Below are positions 33,620 through 46,408 of a stretch of DNA of 64,000 nucleotides, in pieces (the first letter of the stretch is position 1; each line of letters begins with the position of its first letter). Position numbers and translations under genes: made by a program. The stretch lies in contig OY856410.1 of the NCBI GenBank assembly GCA_963693085.1, forward strand, positions 1,397,561,363-1,397,625,362, written 5' to 3'. The DNA is from Alisma plantago-aquatica (lineage: Eukaryota > Streptophyta > Magnoliopsida > Alismatales > Alismataceae). The notes under the pieces are model-generated. The model made no database searches. It was not told the origin of the DNA and saw nothing but the letters and a program-made list of their open reading frames with translations.

Positions 33620-35904
33620 TGTTATAACCTCATTTTTCCTAGTTCATGATTGAAATGTAATTTCTCCTTTTTAAGATATATGAAAATGTAATTATTTGAT
33701 TTTATTTAAATGAGTGGATTTCCTTGCTAAATAGCCTTTCTGTTTGATTTCGTGGGCCTTATTTTCTAATGGGCCCAATACCAAGAAAAAGGAAATAAAA
33801 GGAAAAGAAATTCAATTAATAAAGGAATAGCTAATATAAGCAGAAAAGAAAGAGGTAGAAGCATCTAGAAGGCTAGGAAGTATCCTTCAAATATGGATTC
33901 CGTATCTTTGAGATTTCTTGGGTTCCAAAGAGTGCAAGTTGCAAAGATAATAGGAGAAGAAAGAGAAAATATCAATTAAATAAGCTTTATTAAAGGATAA
34001 CTTGCACATGAAGATAATGCCCTTTTCCTTTGGAATTTGTGACTCAAACTTGGTATACGAGTAGATAATACCAATATGAAGCTTCCCTTAAAATTTGGTT
34101 GAAAAAGGATAAAGGAATAATGAGTTATGATTTTTAGAAGATTCCTAAAGTGAATGGATAATCGTTGAATCGTATTAAATGTCACAAAGAAAATAGGATA
34201 TCTGGATATTCAGATTAAATGAGGATCATAGATCTGAGATCCAATGGTCTGGACTAAGTCTCAGTCACAAAAACAGTGGGACAAGGGATATGATTCTTTG
34301 TTCCAAATTTGATTGGGATTGAGAGGTTGTGCAATGATGGGAGTTGTTCCAATGAGTTCAGGAGATCTTTCTGAGTCTGGTCATCCCAGGATTCAATGGG
34401 TTTTGTGGTGAAACCAAGGAAACCCCAATCCACAGGAGTCGATGGTCGACCCTATAAATAGGGGGATATTCCATGGTACTAACATGGCCACAAGTTATTT
34501 TTGTGAGATCAAATCGCTAAGGAGGACGTGTTGGTGTTGTCAATTTGAAGATTCAACTCGACCTGTACCCTCATTGGAGAACAACAGCAGCCAAGGAGTG
34601 CGCGATGTTGTTCTGTTGGAAGAAGGACAAGGACGAAGCAATTGAGGGCACCCTCGAGTTTAGGAGAGCAAGGTGGTGCTCCTGGTCCAGTTGGTTCATG
34701 CACAGAGGTTTTCGATCGTGAAGTCAACCTATGGGTTGACCACCAGTTCATGTGAGTAGCGACCAGAGGTTGAAGACAATGGGTTTCGGAATTATCGGTG
34801 TGCCCTTGCATCTGTAGTTTAGAGGTAAGGGTCTTTTTGTCTTTTTGCATGTTTTATTTAGTTGGCAAGGTGCGCGGCTTCGCTAGTGCGAGCACTGATG
34901 CAGCATGAGGCGATTGGCTCATGCCTCGCCCCGCTGGCATGACTCGGAGGAGTCGAAAGGACATGTGTCAGTCCCTAATTGGCCAGAATAAGATGAATTA
35001 GGAAAATTGGTATCTAATTAATGGTAGGTCGTATGAAAACATGTTATATATGAAAGTTGATCAAAAAATGTGTAGAATCCAATAAAAATATATTCAAGGC
35101 CTGAAATTGGATGTAGTTCTAAAAGTGCATTAAATTACCCATGTTAATGTATTTAGCCATGATAAAACCCTAATTGTGATGGAAAATCGGATTGAATGTT
35201 TTAAATAGGTTATTTTAAGTTGTGGTAACATGTTGATAATAAGAAGGAGGATTAAATGTGACAAGATGATGATATGTTTGATTTAGGGTTTTATACACCT
35301 GAGTATGCTATAATGAACTTGGAAACCCTAATTTGGGGTTAATGGTTTTAATATGATATAATTCAAAATTTATCGTAGAAGTGATTCTAAGTTGATCCTA
35401 AGCCTGTTAGGAAGAGGTTAAAGAGATAATTAGGCTTTACACTTCATTTTGCTATTTTTAGGGTTTTAAAGTTATAATGATGAGGAGATGTAGATAAACC
35501 CTAATGAAATCCTAATCCATATTAGAAAAATTAAAAGAAATTTCAAGTCAATTAAATAGACCAATTCTTGATAAAGTGTAGTAAATAGATTACGTATGCT
35601 TTTCAGGAATTCTGTGATTGTTGAACTGCTTGCTTGGAATTGCTATTTGCTTGTGAAATCTGCTGAGAAGGTATGTGGTTAATTTATGAGTACACACATT
35701 ATGTTTCACGGAGTTTCTTAAGGATTCATCAATTGCAATGAAAACTAAACTGCTTGGATGTTTCATTACTATAATCTTTAAAGTGATTTTGTGTATAACA
35801 ATGTAAATATGGTATTGTCTCAAACCTACATACCATCCCTGGATGTAAGATGAAAGACCAAGCCCCGAAGGGAAGGTCTGAGAAGGTCAAGCCTCGGAGG
35901 GAAG
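33620..35904 (+). repeat. Chromovirus B 5' LTR, first part
   Basis: The LTR begins TGTTATAACCTC and matches 52234-53712 over its first 1.48 kb at about 7% divergence by eye. It is interrupted at 35904 by element C and resumes at 46409. Without C the LTR is about 2.84 kb, long even for Tekay-type elements. Confidence 0.88.
34453..34460 (+). promoter_or_regulatory. Candidate TATA box in the B 5' LTR
   Basis: TATAAATA lies in CCTATAAATAGGGGG. It is a plausible start for genomic RNA. In the B 3' LTR the same place reads TAGAAATA (about 53065-53072), so that copy of the box is damaged. Confidence 0.5.
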
Positions 35905-38587
35905 TGTCACGGATCCGTTTTTACCCTAATCCCAATCCCACTGTCCAAAAGGGCAGTGTTAGAGGGATGAGAGTGCCCGTCCCTGAGTGGCCCAAAAATT
36001 CACACACAGATAATATGCAAAAATGAAATAACATCCTTCATTATTAAAATGAACCAAAAGTTTAGTACATCAGGCTCGTAGGCAACAGGAAAAGAAATAG
36101 ATAAGAACTAGCCTACAACTACATCCCGTTTACAATTAGCTCCCATGTAGAGTCCATAAGATGTAGCAGTCTTTATTGCAGTAGATGAAAGAGTAGATGG
36201 AACTAGTTCCTTGCATTACCTAAAATCGAGAAAATCAAGACACAAAGTCAATGCAATTGCACGGTACGCTATATAAAAACAAGTAAAATAGTTTTATAAT
36301 GAAAACTTGTATGCTTGGCAGGACTTATGTTTCAAATCATTATCGAACGATTTCCAAAAACCAAAATGTTATTCAAACAACAAATTTTATTACGAATTTC
36401 CCATTATGTTGTAATTCAAGAAGCATGCTTATATTAATTTGGGTGACTCTATTACCCTAACGCGATGGGGGTCACCAAGCTCCTTCTCACCATATGAGAT
36501 AGGAGATCCAAGTGCAAAATCCCTCCTTCCAAAGAAAGAGTTTTGCTTATATCTAATATCAACATTATCAATATTTCCAACATCATTATCAACATCAATA
36601 TACGGGCAGTCATAATGGGTCTAGTGATTTAGATTTCATGTTCCTCAACATATAATATAGAAGAAAAACGGAAGACTATTCATAGGGAACAATATTTCAT
36701 CCAAATAATTAGCCAAGCATAATTCAAGAGATACCTAAGAAAATATCATCATACAACCAAAGAGGAGTAGTATAATAGCGTACCTTTCTAAAAGAGTATT
36801 TTGGAGTATAGATCCCAAGAGAGAAAGTAAATCAACCCTTTGAGTCAGATCCTAGATCAAAATATTGGATCAAGGGTCAAGATCATAGTTTAAAAAGATT
36901 ATGCTTTGTTATTCGAGATTAGGATTACATTTTCCTATTTCTACCTTAGGTTTAGGTCATCAACAATATTTCCAAAAGTCCAACAAATATTCAAGTATCG
37001 AACATGTTTCATGAATGGATGACCTTCCTAGGTATATTTAGGAATACATGTCAACCCTAATTATCAATATCATTATTCAACATCTCTAGATCATTCCCAA
37101 TATCAGATAGTACAATTGGACTCAAAATTAGATCAGGGAGTCCTATGATTAAGAGGATTTTTCCTAAATCAAGGTAGAGCATCATTATATTAGAATAAAC
37201 CCTATTTCAAAGTACATGATTCATATTTTTAGGGTAAAGAGTCAAGAGGATTATATCTCATCCTTATTTTGTCAAAAGATGATTTGGTGACTCAGAATGA
37301 TCATTAGAAACAAGAATAAGATTTCCTTTAAGATTAATCATCATATAAGATAATTAAATAGGCAAAGGATCAAGATCATGGCATATCAGTGATAAAAGTC
37401 GCGAATTAGACTTCACAAGTATTTTTAACATATCAGTTGGATTTTTCTGATCAAAATAGACTATAAATTCACTATTTTTGGAGCTATGAATCTCAAGATA
37501 TCGATTTTGCAAGAAAAAGGCTATTTATTGGATTTTAGGGCAGAGAGGGAGAAATACCGGAAATAGAGGGCCGTTGATCATCGTACCACCGTGGTCTCAC
37601 GGCCAGATCAGTGGCGGAGAGGATCCGTGCTCAAAAGCAAGAGAGGGACTCGCGCAGGGGTCGATGACCGTTCGATCTCCAACGGGACCAGCGTGGACAC
37701 ACGATCGGATGGTTGCTGCTGCTCGCCCCAACCAAAAGGACCCGCCCGCGAGCAGAGCTGCTCCGCGGCAGTGCAGCGGCCGGAGAAAAGAGGGGCGAGA
37801 GAGAGAGGGCATAGCGTGAGAAGAGGGGCTGCCGTTCGGGATCGTGGGGGCGCGACGAACCCAATGGGGGTCTTTTATAGGGACCCGAAGCTAGGGTTAG
37901 GGTTTATGAGGGAGTCGGCGCAGCCCAAGGTTGGCTTGGTTTCCTTGGCCTCCAAGCCATGATTCCATAGCACTGACTCTTGTGGAAGCTTCGAGAAAGG
38001 GATGCGGATCTATTGGTCGAGTTTTCGGGTGTAGCCGGTCAGGTTTAATCGCTTGGGGTCGGGCGAGGTGACGGCTGGTCCATCGTGGACCCGTGCCAAC
38101 CCTGGCGTGAGGTAGGGGATGACCCCAGTGCCGTTGGATCACGATCCAAGGCTGCTGGGTCACCCGCCTTGCCCAGCGGTGCCCTAAACCGGGAATGGGC
38201 CGAGCCCAACTAGGAAAAGAGAGGGAAAAAGGAAGGAAAAGGGCTAAAAGCTAAGAAAATGTTGGAATCTTAGAAAAATTGTATAAAATCATGGGAAGGT
38301 CCAAATGCTCTCAAATTTGGATCATAATTTCAACATGAAGTGTAGAATAATGTGACAAAGTTTGGAGACCAAAAGATAAATTTAATTAGTCAAACTCAAG
38401 AATTTGCTCAAAGAGGTGTATTAAGTTTAATTAAAGTGTCCAAGAGTGCATAAAATTCATAAAATACAAAAGAATTTGATTTTGAGTATCTATTTTGATC
38501 AAGGAGTCAAAATATATTGTAAATGATCATTATAAAGGTGAAAGATAAAATAAATAGTAGAAAAGAGGGAAAACTCACATTGTCACA
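35905..38587 (-). repeat. Chromovirus C 3' LTR
   Basis: The LTR is 2,683 bp. A GC-rich island (about 37570-38200) holds the TATA sequence CTATAAAAGA (minus strand, 37871-37880). Open frames in that island on both strands are by-products of composition and are not called as genes. Confidence 0.93.
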
Positions 38588-38598
38588 TCCTCCCCTCC
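38588..38598 (-). promoter_or_regulatory. Chromovirus C polypurine tract
   Basis: GGAGGGGAGGA on the minus strand abuts the 3' LTR. The same tract precedes the B 3' LTR at 52223-52233. Confidence 0.85.
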
Positions 38599-38623
38599 AT
38601 AAAAAGAATTTTGTCCTCAAAAT

Positions 38624-41600
38624 TCAAACTACCTCGAAGAGGTCAGGAAAACATTCCTTCATGTCTGACTTCAACTCCAATGTAGCATCATCACCCCCAT
38701 GGTGCTTCCACAACACTTTAACCATATCGATTTTCTTATTTCTGAGTTTCTTGGTGTGAGTATCAAGTATCTTGACTGGAGTTTCTTGGTATACAAGGGT
38801 GTCCTTTAATTCAATTGGTTCATGATTGAGGACATGGCTAGGGTCTTTGACATACCGCTTCAGGTTCGACACATGAAAGACATTGTCCATCATGATGTAT
38901 TGTGGAGGTAGAGACAACCTGTAAGCACATTCCCCAATACGATCCAAAACTTTGAAAGGACCCACATATCTAGGACTGAGTTTTCTTTTGTTCTTTGCAA
39001 TGGCTCGAATGGGTCGAATCTTCAGGAAAACATGATCACCTACTAAGAAATGAGTGTCAGTCTTGTGTGCATCAGCATAAGACTTTTGACGATCTTGTGC
39101 CCTTTTTAACCTTTGCTTGATTAGGTTGACATTATCAGAATAGAGTTGTAGTTCTTCAGACTTCAGAATTCGTCTTTCACCTACTTCATCCCAGTAAAGA
39201 GGAGATCTACACAGTCTTCCATACAGAGCTTCATAGGGAGGCATGCCGATACTGGATTGGTAGCTATTGTTATAGGCAAACTCAACAAGAGGAAGGTAGT
39301 GGTCCCGAGAACGCAAGATCTCAGCAAGTCTTCTAGAACCTGGATTGTCCTCTCAGATTGTCCGTCTGTTTGGGGGTGATAAGTAGTGATGAAGTTCAGT
39401 TGAGTTCCCAGTTCTTCCTGTACTTGTCGCCACAAGTGAGAAGTGAACTTTGCATCACGATCAGACACTATAGAAATAGGAATTCCATGCGGCCTGACTA
39501 TCTCTCGAACGTAAAGTTCAGCTAACTCAGGAACCTTAGTTGTTGTCTTGATTGGAATAAAATGGGCCGATTTAGTGAGACGATCAACTATAACCCAAAT
39601 GGTGTCACTCCCTTTCCTGGTCCTGGGTAGTCCCACCACGAAATCCATGGTGATGTTTTCCCATTTCCATTCAGGGATAGGTAGGGGTTGTAGAAGACCT
39701 CCTGGACGTTGGTGTTCAGCCTTGATCTGTTGGCAGGTCAGACACTTGAATATGAAAGTAGCAATGTCGGTCTTCATATTCCTCCACCAAAAGTGCCTTT
39801 GCAGATCCTTGTACATCTTTGTCGATCCAGAATACATAATATATTTCGACTCGTGAGCTTATCATAACACCATATCTATCATGATTGAATCTTCTGGGAC
39901 CCATATGCGTTGTTTGTATCGGATTCCACCATCCATACCGACTGTCAGATGAGTTTGGGGCTTCTCTAAAAGCTTAGTCATATCATCAAGGCTCTTGCTA
40001 TTCTTTTGAGCTGATAGGATTTCAGACAGGAGGCCCGGTTTTACATGGACACTGGCCAATCTAAGAACGTTGCCCATACGCCTTGGGGCCCAAAGTGACA
40101 TGACTTCCATGTTCTTCCATTCTGTAGTAAAGACAGCAGCACATTTAGCCTTCTTTCTGCTGAGTGCATTGGCCACCACATTTGCCTTACCGGGGTGGTA
40201 GGCAATGGTGAAGTCATAGTCTTTAAGGTACTTGAGCCAACGCCTCTGTCTGAGATTTAGATCCTTCTGTGTCAAGATGTATTTCAGACTCTTGTGGTCA
40301 GTGAGGATGTCGAAGGTGGCACCATACAAGTAGTGTCGCCATATTTTCAAAGCATATATGATGGTGGCAAGTTTCTAGGTCATGGGTTGGGTAGTTGACC
40401 TCATTTGGCTTCAATTGTCGAGAGTCATAAGCAACTACTTTTCTTTCTTGCATGAGAACACAACCCAGACCGAACCTTGATGCGTCGGTGAAGATGACGA
40501 ACCCATCATTTCCCGAGGGAAGAGTCAAGACAGGTGCAGTTGTCAGCTTTTTCTTTAGCTCTTGAAAACTGGACTCACACTCCTTTGACCAGATAAACTG
40601 TTCTCCTTTCCTGGTGAGCTTAGTGAGAGGCAAGGCAGTCCTGCTGAAGTTCTGAATAAAACGTCGATAATAGCCAGCAAGACCTAGAAAGTTGCGGATC
40701 TCTGAAACATTCTTTGGGGCTTGCCACTCAAGAACAGCTGAGACTTTGGCGGGGTCGACAAAAATTTTCCCACCAGAAATTATGTGGCCCAAGAACATGA
40801 CTTCAGAAATCCAGAATTCACATTTGGACAGTTTTGCATAGAATTTCTGGGATTGGACGATGTTAAAAACTTGGCGAAGGTGGATGCGGTGTGATTCAGT
40901 ATCAGTCGAATATATCAATATATCATCAATGAAGACCACTACAAACTCATCGAGGAAAGGTTGGAAGACACTATTCATCAAATTCATGAACACACCAGGG
41001 GCATTAGTCAACCCAAAAGGCATGACAAGGAATTCATAATGCCCGTATCGGGTTCGAAAGGTTGTTTTAGGAATGTCTTCATACTTAACTTTGAGTTGGT
41101 GGTAACCAGAACGAAGATCAATTTTTGAAAAGACATGGGCAGAACAGAGTTGATCAAAAAGGTCATCAATTCTGGGCAGCGGATACTTGTTTTTCACAAT
41201 AGCTTGATTGATCATACGATAGTCAATACACATGCGAAGGGAACCATCCTTTTTCTTGACAAATAAATTGGGGGCTCCCCAAGGAGAGGTACTAGGACGG
41301 ATGAAACCCTTGTTAAGCAATTCCTGCAACTGCTTTTTCAGCTCAGTCAATTCAGCAGGAGCCATCCGATAGGGTGCCCGAGAAATAGGTGCGGTACCAG
41401 GTGCTAAATCAATAGAAAACTCAACATCACGATCTGGTGGTAGCCCAGGGAGCTCGTCAGGAAAGACACTCGGGTACTCTTGCACTATATCAATATTTTC
41501 TAGGGCACTCATATCAGGATTGACTATGGTTACAGTTGCTAGGTAGGCTTTGCACCCTTTAGCTATCAAGCTTTGGGCTTTAATTAGAGAAATGACAACG

Positions 41601-41976
41601 TTTTGATTTCGATCTTTCCTTCCAGGAATTACAAGAATAGGGAGATTGGGTTTGGAAATAATGACTTTCTTGGCACGACAATCGATTAGAGCATGATTTT
41701 TATGGAGCCAATCCATCCCTAAAATAAGGTCAAAGTCTTCCATGTCTAAGATTATGAAATCTGACTCAAAACTTTGTCCAGCATAAGATAGAGGGACTTT
41801 CTTGACAATATAGTAGGAGACTTTCATCTTCCCACTTGGGGTAGTTACATCAAGCACGTACCCTAAGTCCCTTATTTCAAGATTCAACATACAAGCAAGA
41901 TTCTTAGACATGAAGGTGTTTGTTGACCCAGAGTCAAAAAGAGTAACAACAAAATGATCGAAGATTTGCATCGTAC
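38624..41976 (-). pseudogene. Chromovirus C pro-pol (PR-RT-RNaseH-INT-chromodomain)
   Basis: Exon 2 follows a candidate intron. Protease [10 protein letters not shown] is near 41930. RT has [20 protein letters not shown] and [11 protein letters not shown], the last near 40920. RNase H has [10 protein letters not shown] and, after a one-base insertion near 40376, [14 protein letters not shown]. Integrase has the zinc-finger end CLTCQQIKAEHQ and a D-D-E core ITMDFVVGLP, IVSDRDAKF, DGQSERTIQ. The GPY/F module is KLSPRYVGPF. The C-terminal chromodomain is MVKVLWKHHGGDDATLE, where the usual Trp of ATWE is Leu. Two in-frame stops lie between RNase H and integrase (39838-39861). A deletion near 39316 removes about ten codons and shifts the frame. 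The chromodomain places it in Tekay/Del. Confidence 0.92.
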
Positions 41977-42063
41977 CTACATATACATATATGTTGTGTA
42001 AGGACAATGTACAAGATAATCATGATATAAAGTTCTGGAAATAATCTTGAATTTAAAAGGTAC
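41977..42063 (-). other. Candidate 87-bp intron between gag and protease (C)
   Basis: On the minus strand the donor is GAAG|GTACCTTTT and the acceptor TATATGTAG|GTACG. The intron is AT-rich. Unspliced RNA meets TAA four codons after the junction. Splicing joins ...LMEG to TMQIFDH... and on to the protease, and splits a glycine codon after its first base. The same position and phase is seen in B at 48767-48843. Confidence 0.6.
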
Positions 42064-43163
42064 CTTCCATGAGTTTGTTTTCATTAGCCTTCGCCTCATC
42101 TGCATTCACAGCAAAGACACGAGCCTGTCTATGTTCACCTTGCCTGGCCCATGCTGGAGGAGGGTGGGGGCAGCTGTCTCTGAAGTGACCCTCCTATTTG
42201 CAGTAATGGCAGACTGGGGACGGATACTTGCACTGGCCAGGGTGGAAGTTACCACAGTTACGGCAACGGGGAATATTGGCGTTCCGACCTGGGCCCCTAT
42301 TTTGGCCATGATTCTGGTTTTGAGAAGGACCACGGTTGTAATGCTGGTTCTGGCCTTGGGTAGGAGGGTTCCTCTGGTTCTTCTGTTGGTTTCTGTTCTT
42401 ATTGCCACCAATATAAGGTTTTCCCTTTGGTTCAGGTTTTGCAGGTGCAACTTCAGTCAGGCCTAGGTAGGCAAGGGTAGGTAAAGGTTTCCTGTGTCCC
42501 ATCCCCAGGGTTCTCTCCATGGACAAGGCATGGTCATAGGCATCTTGAAAAGTGGCAGGTTTGGATGAGGATACAAAAGCTTTTAGGGTAATGAAAAGCC
42601 CATCAATGTAACGGTCAAGTTTTTGTTCTTCAGTGAGGTTGGTGACATGTCTCTCTAGCAAGCGGAACTGTCGGCTGTATTCAGCCACTGTGTTAGTTCC
42701 TTGGGTCAGGGTGAGGAATTGTTTTTTGTTTTTCCTTTCTCTCAGATGTGGGTTGGAAACGGTTGGTGAAAATGGGTTTGAAGGCTTCCCAGTTGACAGG
42801 GATGACTTGTTGTGATCGGATGTAATTTTTCCACCACAATTTGGCTGCTCCCTTCAACTGGTAGGTGGCAAAACCAACCTTGTCTTGTTCAGGGCACCTC
42901 AAAACCCTAAAGGTGTTTTCCATAGACTCTAACCAGGCATCAGCCTTATCTAGGACATCATCTTTGTCTTCCCCATAGAAGGTTTCAGGGCTGAGTTTCA
43001 GAAAATCCTGGATAGTGGTGGGTTTTGGGTTTTGGGTTGGTACAAGGGATGTTGTACGAACAGCTAGGTCATGAAGGGCATCCATGATGGCTTTTTGTTT
43101 TAACTCCCATTCCCCCATATTGTTGGTCTTATTGGCAGAACCGACATCTTTATCATCCTCCAT
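42064..43163 (-). pseudogene. Chromovirus C gag
   Basis: ATG at 43163 (MEDDKDVGSANKTNN) opens a typical Tekay gag. FLKLSPETFYGEDKDD and the WLESMENTFRVL region mark the retrotransposon gag domain, with LWWKNY and RFQPTSER following. A frameshift at about 42690 separates this part from MAEYSRQFRLLERHV onward. The C-terminus has a first knuckle-like CRNCGNFHPGQC. The second knuckle reads CHYCK-stop-EGHFRDSC, with TAG at 42196-42194. About 20 codons follow up to the donor site (ARVFAVNADEAK). It would form the particle and package RNA; it is now broken. Confidence 0.88.
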
Positions 43164-43710
43164 GTGGGGCTTCTTCCCCTTGTCTTTAGTACCAGAGGTC
43201 CCTTCACCATCCCTGTTGTTCCTGGTTTTGGGGCCATCTACAAGAGTTCAACTAATATAAGTTTCCTTATTTATTACTTTTAAAGCAAGAATATGATAGA
43301 TCATTGCAATGAGTTTTCTCAATTTATTTTCAGATTTTAGTTGTTCCCATCCTTAATTTACCCAAAATAGAGAGATTATATTGATCAAGTCATGACACCT
43401 TAAGGAGAACGAGAAGATGAGGAGTCATCCTATTTCCTTCTAATAGGTGGCTTGGGTAATCCTTAAAGAAGATATGAGATGCTAGAAGACTCTCTAGGGT
43501 TATAGGAATTCCTTCCATCCATTTTTGGATCAACTAAGGCCAGGTGGAGAAGGAGGAACCTCAGCCACCATGAAGATGGATAGGAGGAATTATGCTAGAA
43601 CCCCCTTGTGCTCTTTCTAGACACCTTAGTTTTCACCATAGTGGATTTCAAGGCTTCCTTGGTTCAGCGATTAAGAACATCATTTCACTAATGCATATTA
43701 AGTGTGTTAT

Positions 43711-43723
43711 GGCTCTGATACCA
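43711..43723 (-). promoter_or_regulatory. Chromovirus C primer-binding site (tRNA-iMet)
   Basis: On the minus strand TGGTATCAGAGCC lies two bases after the LTR. It is the classic sequence complementary to the 3' end of initiator tRNA-Met. The stretch from here to the gag ATG (43164-43710) is an untranslated leader with no ORF. Confidence 0.92.
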
Positions 43724-43725
43724 AC

Positions 43726-46408
43726 TGTCACGGATCCGTTCTTACCCTAATCCCAATCCCACTGTCCAAAAGGGCAGTGTTAGAGGAATGAGAGCGCCCG
43801 TCCCTGAGTGGCCCAAAAATTCACACACAGATAATATGCAAAAATGAAATAACATCCTTCTTTATTAAAATGAACCAAACATTTAGTACATCAGGCCCGT
43901 AGGCAACAGGAAAAGAAAGAGATAAGAACTAGCCTACAACTACATCCCTTTTACAATTAGCTCACATGTACAGTCCATAAGATGTAGCAGTCTTTATTCC
44001 AATAGATGAAAGAGTAGATGGAACTAGTTCCTTGCATTACCTAAAATCGAGAAAATCAAGACACAAAGTCAATGCAATTGCACGGTACGCTATATAAAAA
44101 CAAGTAAAATAGTTTTATAATGAAAACTAGTATGCTTGGCAGGACTTATGTTTCAAATCATTATTGAACGATTTCCAAAAACCAAAATGTTATTCAAACA
44201 ACAAATTTTATTACGAATTTCCCATTATGTTGTAATTCAAGAAGCATGCTTATATTAATTTGAGTGACTCTATTACCCCAACGCGATGGGGGTCACCAAG
44301 ATCCTTCTCACCATATGAGATAGGATATCCATGTGCAAAATCCCTCCTTCCAAAGAAAGAGTTTTGCTTATATCCAATATCAGCATTATCAATATTTCCA
44401 ACATCATTATCAACATCAATATACGGGCAGTCATAATGGGTCTAGTGATTTAGATTTCATGTTCCTCAACATATAATATAGAAGAAAAATGGAAGACTAT
44501 TCATAGGGAACAATATTTCATCCAAATAATTAGCCAAGCATAATTCAAGAGATACCTAAGAAAATATCATCATACAACCAAAGAGGAGTAGTATAATAGC
44601 GTACCTTTCTAAAAGAGTATTTTGGAGTATAGATCCCAAGAGAGAAAGTAAATCAACCCTTTGAGTCAGATCCTAGATCAAAATATTGGATCAAGGGTCA
44701 AGATCATAGTTTAAAAAGATTATGCTTTGTTATTCGAGATTAGGGTTACATTTTCCTATTTCTACCTTAGGTTTAGGTCATCAACAATATTTCCAAAAGC
44801 CCAACAAATATTCAAGTATTGAACATGTTTCATGAATGGATGACCTTCCTAGGTATATTTAGGAATACATGTCAACCCTAATTATCAATATCATTATTCA
44901 ACATCTCTAGATCATTCCCAATATCAGATAGTACAATTGGACTCAAAATTAGATCAGGGAGTCCTATGATTAAGAGGATTTTTCCTAAATCAAGGTAGAG
45001 CATCATTATTTTAGAATAAACCCTATTTCAAAGTACATGATTCATATTTTTACGGTAAAGAGTCAAGAGGATTATATCTCATCCTTATTTTGTCAAAAGA
45101 TGATTTGGTGACTCAGAATGAACATTAGAAACAGGAATAAGATTTCCTTTAAGATTAATCATCATATAAGATAATTAAATAGGCAAAGGATCAAGATCAT
45201 GGCATATCAGTGATAAAAGTCGAGAATTAGACATCACAAGTATTTTTAACATATCAGTTGGATTTTTCTAATCAAAATAGACTATAAATTCACTATTTTT
45301 GGAGCTACGGATCTCAAGATATCGATTTTGCAAGAAAAAGGCTATTTATTGGATTTTAGGGCAGAGAGGGAGAAATACCGAAAATAGAGGGTCGTTGATC
45401 GTCAGACTACCGTGGTCTCACGGCCAGATCAGTGGCAGAGAGGATCCGTGCTCAAAAGCAAGAGAGGGACTCACACAGGGGTCGATGACCATTCGAACTC
45501 CAACGGGACCAGCGTGGACACACGATCGGATGGTTGCTGCTGCTCGCCCCAACCAAAAGGACCCGCCTGCGAGCAAAGATGCTCTGTGGCGGTGCGGCGG
45601 CTGGAGAAAAGAGGGGTGAGTGAGAGAGGGTGCAGCGCGAGAAGAGGGGCTACCATTCGGGATCGTGGGGGTGCGACGAACCCAATGGGGGTCTTTTATA
45701 GGGACCCGAAGCTAGGGTTAGGGTTTATGAGGGAGCCGGCGCAGCCCAAGGTTGGCTTGGTTTCCTTGGCCTCCAAGCCATGATTCCATAGCACCGACTC
45801 TTGCGGAAGCTTCGAGAAAGGGTTGCGGATCCATTGGTTGAGTTTTCGGGTGTAGCCGGTCAGGTTTGATCGCTTGGGGTCGGGCGAGGTGACGGTTGGT
45901 CCATCGTGGACCCGTGCCAACCCTGGCGCGAGGTAGGGGATGACCCCAGTGCCGTTGGATCACGATTCAAGGTTGCTGGGTCACCCGCCTTGCCCAACGG
46001 TGCCCTAAACTGGGAATGGGCCGGGCCCAACTAGGAAAAGAGAGGGAAAAAGGAAGGAAAAGGGCTAAAAGCTAAGAAAATGTTGGAATCTTAGAAAAAT
46101 TGTATAAAATCATGGGAAGGTCCAAATGCTCTCAAATTTGGACAAAAATTTCAACATGAAGTGCAGAATAATGTGCCAAAGTTTGGAGACCAAAAGATAA
46201 AGTTAATTAGTCAAACACAAGCATTTTCTCAAAGAGGTGTATTAAGTTAAATTAAAGTGTCCAAGAGTGCATAAAATTCATAAAATACAAAAGAATTTGA
46301 TTTTGAGTATCTATATTGATCAAGGAGTCAAAATATATTGTAAATGATCATTATAAAGGTGAAAGATAAAATAAATAGTAGAAAAGAGGGAAAACTCACA
46401 TTGTCACA
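43726..46408 (-). repeat. Chromovirus C 5' LTR
   Basis: This is the promoter-bearing LTR, 2,683 bp, the same length as its partner. Minus-strand CTATAAAAGA at 45692-45701 is the probable TATA box of genomic RNA, followed within 40 bases by a GC-rich leader. Its outer end at 46408 is followed by the GGAAG duplication. Confidence 0.93.
45692..45701 (-). promoter_or_regulatory. TATA box of the chromovirus C 5' LTR
   Basis: CTATAAAAGA on the minus strand, with an identical copy in the other LTR at 37871-37880. It lies at the downstream edge of the GC-rich island and is the only good TATA match I found in this LTR. Confidence 0.6.

Larger units (their letters stand above)
35905..46408 (-). mobile_element. 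Chromovirus C: recent Tekay-type Ty3/gypsy insertion
   Basis: A 10,504-bp element on the minus strand, inserted in the B 5' LTR with a perfect GGAAG duplication (35900-35904 and 46409-46413). Both LTRs are 2,683 bp and begin and end TGTCACGG...TTGTCACA. A tRNA-iMet primer site and a polypurine tract sit directly beside the LTRs. LTR differences are a few percent in the parts I compared. The coding region has one frameshift in gag, a TAG in a zinc knuckle, two tandem stops before integrase, one base inserted in RNase H and one deletion in integrase. It is the youngest LTR element here but is not autonomous. Confidence 0.95.

Noticed and set aside
37574..37962. Overlapping GC-rich open frames on both strands, repeated at 45299-45783
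   Set aside because: They lie inside the two LTRs of element C, in its GC-rich promoter island, and differ between the two copies. They are compositional, not genes.
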